A stretch of 12,712 nt of DNA from JAGOVB01 sp964481175 (GTDB lineage Bacteria > Patescibacteriota > Minisyncoccia > Phycocordibacterales > PALSA-1337): positions 1 to 12,712 of the forward strand of contig CAYZSZ010000015.1 in NCBI GenBank assembly GCA_964481175.1, read 5' to 3'. Shown here in pieces: positions 1 through 5,977 of this stretch (the stretch's first letter is position 1; every line of letters begins with the position of its first letter). Below the pieces are notes generated by a model, which worked only from the letters and a program-made list of their open reading frames with translations, was not told the DNA's origin and did no database searches. Both the position numbers and the translations under genes were made by a program.

Positions 1-115
1 ATGATGGTAAGATTTCTTTTTTTGCTCGTCTCCCACGTCTTATCAGCTTCTACTTTTCTATTTCTTTCTTTCAAAAGAATTACTTCGTGTTCGAGTTGTT
101 TAATTTTTCTTCCAT
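1..115 (-). pseudogene. Partial small membrane-protein gene start, apparently frameshifted
   Basis: An ATG at 115-113 begins M-E-E-K but stops after 11 codons. Shifting frame by one base after the five-T run at 104-108 (A5 in the coding sense) gives an open frame to the window edge. It reads ...KIKQLEHEVILLKERN, then RKVEADKTWETSKKRNLTI: a short coiled helix, then the beginning of what should be a hydrophobic segment. One extra A in the run would join the ATG to this frame. I associate the 'ERN-[RK]-VEADK-WETS' pattern with small two-helix membrane proteins common in Parcubacteria; this is from memory and unchecked. A TTG at 122-120 is in the long frame, but it lies inside the predicted -10 box. 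This could be a real frameshift, a slippage site or a homopolymer sequencing error. The function is unknown and the rest of the gene lies outside the window. Confidence 0.5.
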
Positions 116-121
116 ACTTCA

Positions 122-127
122 ATTATA
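122..127 (-). promoter_or_regulatory. -10 box TATAAT for the gene starting at 115
   Basis: On the minus strand TATAAT is preceded by TGA, giving an extended -10 (TGN). Six bases (TGAAGT) separate it from the ATG at 115, so transcription should begin on or next to the start codon. No convincing -35 box is seen at normal spacing. Confidence 0.5.
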
Positions 128-186
128 TCAGTAAAAAATACGCTACAGATATTTCAATAATAAATTTTGCTTTGTATCCACAAAAA

Positions 187-215
187 TTGACACGCTCGAC
201 AATCTAGAATAATGT
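187..215 (+). promoter_or_regulatory. Promoter of the receiver-domain gene
   Basis: A perfect -35 (TTGACA, 187-192) is followed by weak -10 candidates: AATAAT at 208-213 (15-base spacer) or TAATGT at 210-215 (17-base spacer). Transcription would start about 220, leaving a leader of about 35 bases before the ATG at 255. No Shine-Dalgarno sequence is visible in that leader. Confidence 0.45.
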
Positions 216-254
216 AACTTTAGTAGTCACACCGCAACCCCGATACATCCTTGC

Positions 255-596
255 ATGAAAGCTCTAGTAATAGACGATGATTCCTCAATCGTTAGGAGTC
301 TCCAACGACTCTACTCGCAGAACCAAAACGTGGTAGTGGCTCAGTGCCGCTCTGTCGAACAGGCGCTGCGGGCAGTCGAAACACACAGGCCAGGCATCAT
401 TTTTCTCGACCACAGCCTAACACCTAACGGTGACGAAGGTTTGGAGGTCGCGAGGAAGTTAAAAGCGGACCGAAATCCCGCCACCATATATTCGATAACC
501 GGTGGCACCCGATGCCTGGATGAGTACGCCAAACTAGGCATCGAAATTATTCCAAAGAGTGACATTCAATCAATCGTACCCGTCATCGAAACCTGA
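255..596 (+). CDS. Stand-alone response-regulator receiver domain (CheY-like)
   Basis: This 113-residue protein is a single receiver domain with no output domain. It starts MKALVIDDDSS, giving the acidic D8-D10 cluster that binds Mg2+. The phospho-acceptor aspartate is in 'IIFLDHS' (about residue 52). The switch Ser/Thr is in 'YSITGG' (about residue 80) and the conserved lysine is in 'PKSD' (about residue 101). Such proteins receive a phosphoryl group from a sensor kinase and act through protein contacts, as CheY or Spo0F do. No kinase or partner lies nearby, so the pathway cannot be inferred. The lysine is followed by Ser rather than the usual Pro. The gene is monocistronic: it has its own TTGACA promoter and a strong terminator three bases after the TGA stop. 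Confidence 0.85.
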   Translation: MKALVIDDDSSIVRSLQRLYSQNQNVVVAQCRSVEQALRAVETHRPGIIFLDHSLTPNGDEGLEVARKLKADRNPATIYSITGGTRCLDEYAKLGIEIIPKSDIQSIVPVIET

Positions 597-598
597 TC

Positions 599-653
599 GC
601 CCCTCCCCGAGAGAAGCCCCTTGCTGGACTCTCGGTGAGGGGCTTTTCTTTTA
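599..653 (+). terminator. Strong intrinsic terminator after the receiver gene
   Basis: A 15-base-pair stem (599-613 with 629-643, one mismatch) carries GCCCCTC against GAGGGGC and CCGAGAG against CTCTCGG. It has a 15-base loop and is followed by TTTTCTTTT at 644-652. It starts three bases after the receiver stop codon. Confidence 0.9.
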
Positions 654-749
654 TACTTGATTTCTCTTTGTATGGGAGTAGACTAATATGCAGTAACGCC
701 TTCATGCCCTCTCAGCAGGCATCTTCTGTTCCCCAGAGGGGCGTCATCG

Positions 750-770
750 CTCAATTACTATGTAATTGAG
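750..770 (+). repeat. Perfect inverted repeat (hairpin)
   Basis: CTCAATTAC and GTAATTGAG are separated by TAT, a 9-bp perfect stem with a three-base loop. There is no U-tract after it; AAAAGGAGG follows. It is probably an internal helix of the candidate small RNA, but it could also be an operator. Confidence 0.6.
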
Positions 771-838
771 AAAAGGAGGTTGACGATACGTGCTGAACTC
801 GACGTCGCAATTGAAATTAACACGTTGCTGAGAGAGTC

Positions 839-870
839 GGGCGTCACGCAAGTGACGCCCACTTTTTATT
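839..870 (+). terminator. Intrinsic terminator of the 690-870 transcript
   Basis: GGGCGTCAC (839-847), loop GCAA, GTGACGCCC (852-860), then ACTTTTTATTT. It has a T-tract only in the plus direction, so it ends a plus-strand transcript, although no recognisable plus-strand gene precedes it. Its T-tract overlaps the stop codon (868-866) of the minus-strand gene. The left arm can instead pair with 693-700, and the right arm with an upstream copy of GGGCGTCA at 739-746. Confidence 0.8.
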
Positions 871-1567
871 TATCAAAAACAGTCGATCTGCGCCCAGTAC
901 CGATATTACTTACCAATTCTTTTATCTTTGGGATGTATTTGTCTGCATTTTTATTTGCTGCATTGAAAGTGATTCTCGCTGTCTTGTTGTTTCCATCGGC
1001 ATAGAATGTGAGGTATGTACGATTTCCTCGCACACTATTTATATAGTAAATCTTCATATCTTCAGCTAGGTTTAGATACGTGTCAGTAGCTACATGCTCG
1101 TCTTTTTTATCTTCTGTAAACAGCCACTCTGCATTAAAGAGCTCATCTGTCGGGCGGATATATATTTCAATGCGAGAAAAATCTACACCCTCAACATCTT
1201 CCCTCGGTAAAAAAGCCATTGATCCAAAAGTATCGGTACTTGTCGAAGTCCAATGCTGTACAAGCCACTCCGGGACACTGATGACAAATGCACCGCTTGC
1301 AAAATACCCGACTACATTACTTACACTCATCGATCGTGGCGCAGCATCAAACGCATTTGTTTTATCTATAGGAACTATCGACTGAGGAGTCGACGTTGGA
1401 GAAATATCTGGCAAAACATAATCATAATTATGAGTGTCGTTTACCGGAGGGATTGTCGTCTCCACGACAACTGGGATCACTTTTTCTTGAGCAGAAATAA
1501 TATAGGCAGACACAACTACAACCAACATTCCAAACAATATAAGAGCGGCTTTTGAATTTGCAATCAT
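866..1567 (-). CDS. Anchored, probably exported protein of unknown function
   Basis: This 233-residue protein has a hydrophobic segment at about residues 8-25 (AALILFGMLVVVVSAYII). A Pro/Thr/Ser-rich linker follows (about 30-70), then a globular C-terminal region rich in beta-prone and aromatic residues (FASGAFVISVPEW, RIEIYIRP, YYINSVRGNRTYLTFYADG). It has no cysteines and no lipobox, so it is either held by an uncleaved signal anchor or cleaved by signal peptidase I. I recognise no family or catalytic motif. The layout fits a cell-envelope protein with an outward-facing domain. It is transcribed divergently from the aminotransferase gene, with only 44 bases between the two start codons. The start is supported by TATTAT ending exactly six bases before the ATG. 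Confidence 0.7.
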   Translation of the reverse strand: MIANSKAALILFGMLVVVVSAYIISAQEKVIPVVVETTIPPVNDTHNYDYVLPDISPTSTPQSIVPIDKTNAFDAAPRSMSVSNVVGYFASGAFVISVPEWLVQHWTSTSTDTFGSMAFLPREDVEGVDFSRIEIYIRPTDELFNAEWLFTEDKKDEHVATDTYLNLAEDMKIYYINSVRGNRTYLTFYADGNNKTARITFNAANKNADKYIPKIKELVSNIGTGRRSTVFDK

Positions 1568-1573
1568 AGAAAT

Positions 1574-1579
1574 ATAATA
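1574..1579 (-). promoter_or_regulatory. Extended -10 box TGG-TATTAT, leaderless spacing
   Basis: On the minus strand TGG precedes TATTAT, and six bases (ATTTCT) separate it from the ATG at 1567. The predicted transcription start coincides with the start codon. Confidence 0.65.
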
Positions 1580-1599
1580 CCATTTTTATGTAAATGACA

Positions 1600-1605
1600 T
1601 ATAAT
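1600..1605 (+). promoter_or_regulatory. -10 box TATAAT of the aminotransferase gene, leaderless spacing
   Basis: A consensus TATAAT is followed by six bases (ACCTGC) and the ATG at 1612. This decides the start: an in-frame ATG at 1594 lies upstream of the -10 box and would not be transcribed. It also matches the usual N-terminus of the family. Confidence 0.7.
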
Positions 1606-1611
1606 ACCTGC

Positions 1612-2454
1612 ATGCCTCTCGAATCATCTATTGCCTATTTACGTGGTGCTTTTGTGCCTTTCAAAGAAGCAAACTTGAGCATCGCTTCTTCATCAGTTCT
1701 CTACGGTATGAGTATTTATACCGTCTTCTGTGTGACCGATGGGAAACCATTTCGTTTACAGGAACACTATGATCGTCTCTGCAATTCAGCAAAGATTGTC
1801 GGCATGTTCCCATTTGATGGGTATGTCTCATTTGAGCAGTTCGAAACAAAGATGACGGAACTCATCAAAAAGAATGCCGAGAGCAATGCCCTCGTCCGAG
1901 TCACCTATTTTATCGATGCCCAAGCAGCTGGTACAAAGATCCACGGTTTGAAAACCGAGATGTCGGCATACGTGATCCCGATGAAATCACTCTATGGGAA
2001 AGAAGCAATCGATGTGTGCATCTCTTCATGGATCCGTGTCGCCGACAATATGATCCCACCACGTGCAAAGATAAACGGTAGCTATGCAAATGCCTGCCTC
2101 ATGAAAAACGAAGCACTACAAAAAGGGTTTGATGAAGCGATTGCGATGAACAGCGCTGGTTTTGTATCCGAGGCAACTGTTGCAAATATCTTTTATGTAA
2201 AAAATGGAGAGATTTTTACCCCCGATGCTCAAAGTGACATCTTGATTGGGATAACGAGAGACACCGTAATGAAGATAAAAAAAGTGACCGAAAAAAAAGT
2301 AACTCGCGAAGATCTCTACACCGCAGACGAAATATTCCTCACCGGTAGCTCTGCAGGTATCGTCTCTGTCAAAAGTATCGATGGAAAAGAACTGCCAAAG
2401 AATACGATCACAAAAGAAATCGCTCAGGCATACGAACAACTCAAACGATCATGA
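1612..2454 (+). CDS. ilvE: Fold-type IV PLP aminotransferase (branched-chain aminotransferase-like)
   Basis: This 280-residue protein is a PLP-dependent transaminase of the IlvE/Dat/PabC superfamily. It has the N-terminal 'AYLRGAFVPFKEANLSI' strand and the 'SVLYGMSIYT' segment. The probable Schiff-base lysine is in 'PPRAKINGSYAN'. The PLP-binding part has 'SEATVANIFYVKNGEIFTP', 'GITRDTVMKI' and, near the C-terminus, 'FLTGSSAGIVSVKSIDG'. The length is slightly shorter than E. coli IlvE. In that family the enzyme moves an amino group between glutamate and branched-chain 2-oxo acids. The exact substrate cannot be read here, since D-amino-acid aminotransferase and aminodeoxychorismate lyase share the fold and CPR genomes usually lack full amino-acid pathways. 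Its TGA stop overlaps the next ATG (ATGA), so it is translationally coupled to the phospholipase D-like gene. Confidence 0.8.
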   Translation: MPLESSIAYLRGAFVPFKEANLSIASSSVLYGMSIYTVFCVTDGKPFRLQEHYDRLCNSAKIVGMFPFDGYVSFEQFETKMTELIKKNAESNALVRVTYFIDAQAAGTKIHGLKTEMSAYVIPMKSLYGKEAIDVCISSWIRVADNMIPPRAKINGSYANACLMKNEALQKGFDEAIAMNSAGFVSEATVANIFYVKNGEIFTPDAQSDILIGITRDTVMKIKKVTEKKVTREDLYTADEIFLTGSSAGIVSVKSIDGKELPKNTITKEIAQAYEQLKRS

Positions 2455-3515
2455 ATTACACTATATACCGCGATAGTGTGAGTGCTTGGAAAGAAATGCT
2501 TGAGATGTGCAAAAACGCTCAGGAGACGATAGACCTCGAACAGTTTATTTTCGTCCCCGATGATATCGGCAAACAGTTTCTCGATGTCTGTATCGCCAAA
2601 GCGCAGCAAGGTGTCCGTGTCCGCCTCCTCTGGGATGCAGCCGGTAGCTTTTCTTTTTTCGGCTCAAGCATGATCGAGGATTTGAAAAAGAAAGGGGTTC
2701 GCCTGCGCTTTTTCAAAACACTCATTCCCCGCACCGCTTGGAACCATCGTTTTTGGTTTTTCCGAGACCATAGGAGATCTCTCGTCATCGACGGAAGGAT
2801 CGCATTTACTGGCAGCGCTTCGATCTGGGAAGAAACGTACGACTGGATCGAAACACATATAAAGATCACAGGGCCGATCGTCACCTCGATCACCGAGACT
2901 TTTGAGCAGATGTGGAATCGCTCTGGTACAAAGACATATCGATGGAACCGACAACCACCAAAGATATTTGGTGATACTGCCTATGTCACGAACAGTCCCC
3001 TCCGCAAAATGCGTTTTCTCTACAAAGAAATATATGACGCCTTTGATCGAGCAAGACGATCGATTGAGATCACTACCCCTTACTTTGTCCCAGACCGGAC
3101 CATGCTCCGCCAGATCCTCAAAGCTCGCAAGCGCAATGTGATTGTAAAAATCATTATTCCCGAACAATCGGATCATTTCTTTGTCGATATTGGTGCATAC
3201 TCATTTTTCAATCGTCTCCTCAAAGCCGGCGTCCATATCTATTTCTATGAAAAAGGTATGATCCATTCAAAAAGCATGATTGTGGACAACAATTGGGCTA
3301 CAACCGGAACCCTCAATTTCGACAATGTGAGCCTCCGCTACAACTTTGAAGCAAACATAGTTACGACTGACCAAAGACTTGTTTCGGACCTAAAAAGCCT
3401 GTTTTTGACCGATCTCAGCGAATCCCAGGAAATAAGCCTCCAAACCTGGAAAACCCGCCCTTTGATCCAGAAACTGTTCGAAAACCTGATTGTGCCCTTT
3501 AGGCCTTTACTATAA
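2451..3515 (+). CDS. Phospholipase D / cardiolipin synthase-like protein
   Basis: This 354-residue protein has two PLD half-sites. The second is a complete HKD motif, 'HSKSMIVD' followed by 'GTLNFD'. The first reads 'HRRSLVIDG' then 'FTGSAS': the motif lysine is arginine and the trailing Asn is absent. Family members condense phosphatidylglycerol (or PG with PE) to cardiolipin through a phospho-histidine intermediate. Other PLD enzymes hydrolyse phosphodiesters. There is no N-terminal membrane helix, so it resembles ClsB/ClsC more than ClsA and would bind the membrane peripherally; the 'RTAWNHRFWFF' stretch could aid this. It overlaps the aminotransferase stop by four bases. With the altered first site, reduced or different activity is possible. 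Calling it a cardiolipin synthase is an inference from overall pattern. Confidence 0.8.
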   Translation: MNYTIYRDSVSAWKEMLEMCKNAQETIDLEQFIFVPDDIGKQFLDVCIAKAQQGVRVRLLWDAAGSFSFFGSSMIEDLKKKGVRLRFFKTLIPRTAWNHRFWFFRDHRRSLVIDGRIAFTGSASIWEETYDWIETHIKITGPIVTSITETFEQMWNRSGTKTYRWNRQPPKIFGDTAYVTNSPLRKMRFLYKEIYDAFDRARRSIEITTPYFVPDRTMLRQILKARKRNVIVKIIIPEQSDHFFVDIGAYSFFNRLLKAGVHIYFYEKGMIHSKSMIVDNNWATTGTLNFDNVSLRYNFEANIVTTDQRLVSDLKSLFLTDLSESQEISLQTWKTRPLIQKLFENLIVPFRPLL

Positions 3516-3519
3516 AGGC
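3503..3519 (+). repeat. Perfect hairpin between the PLD-like gene and infC
   Basis: GCCTTTA-CTA-TAAAGGC forms a 7-bp stem with a three-base loop straddling the PLD-like stop codon. No T-run follows, so it is not a classic terminator. It could be a processing site, or part of an infC leader if transcription reads through. It also overlaps a possible infC -35. Confidence 0.4.
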
Positions 3520-3534
3520 AAAGTATGCTTAAAT
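3506..3534 (+). promoter_or_regulatory. Possible infC promoter
   Basis: TTTACT (3506-3511), a 17-base spacer and TTAAAT (3529-3534) make a moderate sigma-70-like promoter, four of six matches in each box. The predicted start is about 3541, three bases before the TTG codon, again nearly leaderless. The evidence is weaker than for the TATAAT-type promoters elsewhere in the window. Confidence 0.35.
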
Positions 3535-3543
3535 AGCAAAACA

Positions 3544-4056
3544 TTGAGTAATACACGAGTACGAATAAACAATTACATAAAGGCACCCGAATTACGCGTA
3601 ATCGGTGACGAAGGGACTAACTACGGCGTTATCCCCCTCACAGAAGCGCTTCGGATTGCCAAAGAGGCTAATCTTGACCTTATTGAAATTTCGCCAAATG
3701 CCGTTCCACCGGTTGCAAAAATCATGGATTATGGTAAATTTCAGTACGACGAAAAGAAAAAGCAAAAGCTATCAAAAGCACGTACTCAGACTTCAGAACT
3801 CAAGAATGTTCAGGTAAAAATAGGTACAGGAGATCACGATCTCGAACTCAAAGCAAAAAAGGCTTCAGAGTGGCTCGCAGAGGGCAATCGAGTTAAAATC
3901 GACCTTTTCCTCACCGGACGTTCAAAATATATGGAGTTCAACTTCCTAAAGGAGCGAATGGACCGTATATTGCGACTTATTACCGTCGAATACAAGATCG
4001 CTGAAGCACCAAAGAAAGGACCCAAAGGAGTAACCGCAATAATCGAAAAAGCATGA
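3544..4056 (+). CDS. infC: Translation initiation factor IF-3
   Basis: With the TTG start this is 170 residues, normal for IF3. The N-terminal domain has 'INNYIKAPELRVIGDEG', 'LDLIEISPNAVPPVAKIMDYGKFQYD' and a lysine-rich linker (about residues 65-85). The C-terminal domain has 'VQVKIGTGDHDLELKAKKASEWLAEGNRVKI' and 'FLKERMDRIL'. IF3 binds the 30S P-site region, prevents premature 50S joining and checks start-codon pairing. TTG at 3544 is the only standard start close to the conserved N-terminus, and there is no Shine-Dalgarno before it. A rare start codon on infC is a known autoregulation device (AUU in E. coli), so TTG here may serve the same purpose. The TGA stop overlaps the rpmI ATG. Confidence 0.95.
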   Translation: MSNTRVRINNYIKAPELRVIGDEGTNYGVIPLTEALRIAKEANLDLIEISPNAVPPVAKIMDYGKFQYDEKKKQKLSKARTQTSELKNVQVKIGTGDHDLELKAKKASEWLAEGNRVKIDLFLTGRSKYMEFNFLKERMDRILRLITVEYKIAEAPKKGPKGVTAIIEKA

Positions 4057-4244
4057 TCAAAACAAACAAATCATACGCAAAAAGACTAAAGGTAACCAAG
4101 AACGGAAAAATCTTGGGTCGTTCAGTTGGTCAAAACCATTTCAATGCAAAAGAAAGCCGACGCAGCCAGCTCAAGAAAAAGAACAATCTAAACGATTTTC
4201 ATATGACTGCGAAAGAAAAGAGCAGATTTTTAGTAAACCTATAA
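4053..4244 (+). CDS. rpmI: 50S ribosomal protein bL35
   Basis: This 63-residue, very basic protein has the bL35 pattern: KTNKSYAKRLKVTKNGKI at the N-terminus, then GRSVGQNHFNAKESRRSQLKK. It has the usual family length. It belongs to the 50S subunit and sits between infC (four-base ATGA overlap) and rplT (four-base gap), the standard infC-rpmI-rplT order. No Shine-Dalgarno sequence stands before the ATG at normal spacing, so coupling to infC is likely. Confidence 0.95.
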   Translation: MIKTNKSYAKRLKVTKNGKILGRSVGQNHFNAKESRRSQLKKKNNLNDFHMTAKEKSRFLVNL

Positions 4245-4248
4245 AACC

Positions 4249-4599
4249 ATGACAAGAGTAAAAAAAGGAGTAAATGCGCTGAAAACACGACGAAATATCC
4301 TCAAACGAGTAAAGGGATATCGATTTGGACGTAGCTCAAAAGAGCGACAGGCATACGAAGCGATCTCACATGCTGGTGCATATGCTTTCGCACACCGACG
4401 AGACAAGAAAGGAGCTTTCCGACGTGAGTGGAATGTAAAGATAAACGCTGCCCTCCGAGCTATCGACGCAAACCTTTCATACAGCAAGTTCATCGGAGCT
4501 TTGAAAAAGAAAAACATTGCTCTCGACCGAAAGTCACTCTCTCACCTCGCAGAGTCACACCCAGAAGCATTTGCAAAGATTGTAAAATCAGTAGCATAA
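4249..4599 (+). CDS. rplT: 50S ribosomal protein bL20
   Basis: This 116-residue protein is full length for bL20. It has the basic N-terminal arm 'TRVKKGVNALKTRRNILKRVKGYRFGRSS' and then the 'RREWNVKINAALRAIDANLSYSKFIGALKKKNI' helices. bL20 is an early 23S rRNA-binding assembly protein. In several bacteria it represses its own operon by binding the leader mRNA; no such site is obvious here. It is last in the infC-rpmI-rplT unit, directly before a terminator. Confidence 0.96.
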   Translation: MTRVKKGVNALKTRRNILKRVKGYRFGRSSKERQAYEAISHAGAYAFAHRRDKKGAFRREWNVKINAALRAIDANLSYSKFIGALKKKNIALDRKSLSHLAESHPEAFAKIVKSVA

Positions 4600-4600
4600 C

Positions 4601-4629
4601 AAAAAAAACCGCCACTCGGCGGTTTTTTT
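4601..4629. terminator. Bidirectional terminator between rplT and the beta-CASP gene
   Basis: A8, then CCGCC-ACTC-GGCGG, then T7. The stem is perfect and flanked by A and T runs, so it works in both directions: it ends infC-rpmI-rplT from the left and the membrane-protein/RNase unit from the right. Confidence 0.92.
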
Positions 4630-4633
4630 GTAC

Positions 4634-5977
4634 CTACAACTCGTATCGCTTCCCTCTCTCAGGATATTCAGCATGTATACCGAGCTCATCATTGATCCGC
4701 TGCGCCAAAAATAGTGACGACTTTGGCTCACCCATGACTGGAAATACTTTCTTTAGTGTTGTTTTCCCTTTTGAAACAAACTCGACGAGGTGGTCGGAGT
4801 CTTTGTGTGATGAATACCCAAATATAGTTTCGATCTTTGCTTCGACTTTTACCTTTTGTTTGTCGATAGTTACCGAATTCTTTGCATCCTGCAGATTACG
4901 CCCCAGAGTCCCGAGCGGCTGATATCCAACAAGGAGAATGGTGTTATTAGGATTTGGGAGATAGCTTGCCTCATGATGGCGCACTCGCCCACCCATCGAC
5001 ATACCCGATCCTGCTAGGATGATCTTTGGGCCTTGGATCCGATCGAGCGCATTTGACTCTTCGTGATTTATTGTAAACTTTAGCTTTTTAAAATTAAAAA
5101 TGTCATCACCTTCCGCAATCTGCTTTTTTATCCCATCATTAAACAACTCGGTGCTTTCACGATATATATCAGTTACCTTTGTAGCGAGCGGTGAGTCTAC
5201 GTATACTGGTACATTGAGCACACCTTTTTCAGCCAAATTGTTTAATTCGTACAAAATCACCTGGGTTCTTTCTAGTGAAAAGCTAGGGATAACTAGTGTG
5301 CCTCCTCTCGCGATTGTCTCAGTCACTATCTTTTCAAACTTTGCATCGCGCTCGTCTTTTGGCTCATGATTACGATCTCCATACACACTCTCCATGATCA
5401 TATATTCTGCCCCTTCGATCGACTCAGTATCGCGCAATAACGGTGTCGGCGAGTTACCCAAGTCTCCAGTAAAGACAATCTTTTTACCCTCGATCGTAAA
5501 CTCAAAGATAGATGAGCCCAGGATATGTCCAGCATCTTTTAGGTATACAGAAAAATCAGCAAACTTTGTTTCGACATGGTATGGAATAGTTTTCCAAAGC
5601 GTAAAAGCTTTCTCCACATGTGCAGTCTCGTATATCGGTGGAATATTGTCTTTCTTAGCTTCAAGCCCAAGGATACCAACCGCATCTGTCATCACGAGCT
5701 GAGCCAGAGCAAAGGTCTCAGGAGTCGAATATATTTCTCCATGAAAGCCATCCTTTATGAGCTTACCGATACGTCCTACATGGTCGAGGTGAGCATGGGT
5801 AACAAAAAGATAGTCTATATCTGCTGGATTATATGAAAACGGTAGTCGGTTTTGCTTCTCTGTCTCATGATCTCCCTGGACCATCCCACAGTCTACGAGG
5901 AATTTCTTTTCTTTAGTCTCCACCAAAAAGTTTGCTCCAGTCACACTCCCTACCCCTGTTTCAAAAGTGATAAACAT
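4634..5977 (-). CDS. Metallo-beta-lactamase fold, beta-CASP RNase (CPSF/Ysh1-type)
   Basis: This 447-residue protein has all the metal-binding motifs of the MBL nuclease core: 'THAHLDH' (60-66), H151 in 'DAGHILGSS' and D172 in 'TGDLG'. The beta-CASP insertion follows, with motif A around E196, motif B 'LAGSGMSMGGRVRHH' (321-335) and motif C histidine H391 in 'SSHKD'. The N-terminal 'GVGSVTGANFLVE' and the domain order match bacterial CPSF73-like RNases such as T. thermophilus TTHA0252, rather than RNase J, whose extra C-terminal domain is absent. The expected role is zinc-dependent cleavage of RNA in processing or decay. The start codon shares one base with the upstream stop (TAATG), so it is coupled to the small membrane protein gene. 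All catalytic residues look intact; the RNA target is unknown. Confidence 0.9.
   Translation of the reverse strand: MFITFETGVGSVTGANFLVETKEKKFLVDCGMVQGDHETEKQNRLPFSYNPADIDYLFVTHAHLDHVGRIGKLIKDGFHGEIYSTPETFALAQLVMTDAVGILGLEAKKDNIPPIYETAHVEKAFTLWKTIPYHVETKFADFSVYLKDAGHILGSSIFEFTIEGKKIVFTGDLGNSPTPLLRDTESIEGAEYMIMESVYGDRNHEPKDERDAKFEKIVTETIARGGTLVIPSFSLERTQVILYELNNLAEKGVLNVPVYVDSPLATKVTDIYRESTELFNDGIKKQIAEGDDIFNFKKLKFTINHEESNALDRIQGPKIILAGSGMSMGGRVRHHEASYLPNPNNTILLVGYQPLGTLGRNLQDAKNSVTIDKQKVKVEAKIETIFGYSSHKDSDHLVEFVSKGKTTLKKVFPVMGEPKSSLFLAQRINDELGIHAEYPERGKRYEL

Larger units (their letters stand above)
684..870 (+). ncRNA. Candidate structured small RNA (unknown family)
   Basis: This plus-strand unit lies between the receiver terminator and an oppositely oriented gene, and ends in its own terminator. 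A possible -10 (TAATAT, 684-689) places the 5' end near 696. Closing helix: 693-700 pairs with 840-847, with one A-C mismatch. Second helix: CTCTCAGCA at 709-717 pairs perfectly with 826-834. Inner helices: CCCC-AGA-GGGG (731-741), a perfect 9-bp hairpin at 750-770, and 788-792 with 821-825, stacked directly on the second helix. I recognise no known family. An alternative is a pair of short peptides: ATG 704-769 (21 residues), and GTG 790-831 (13 residues) behind the GGAGG at 775-779. That is the only good Shine-Dalgarno-like string I noticed in this stretch. Confidence 0.45.

Noticed and set aside
1..207. Plus-strand hydrophobic reading frame at the left edge
   Set aside because: It is antisense to a strongly patterned minus-strand coding sequence, and its composition is what antisense of a Lys/Glu-rich helix would give.
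780..1004. TTG-started plus-strand reading frame of 74 codons
   Set aside because: It runs through a perfect intrinsic terminator and then antisense through the end of the 866-1567 gene. The TTG also touches the GGAGG with no spacing.
1594..1611. Earlier in-frame ATG for the aminotransferase
   Set aside because: It lies upstream of the TATAAT at 1600-1605, so the likely transcript would not contain it. The six extra residues do not match the family start.
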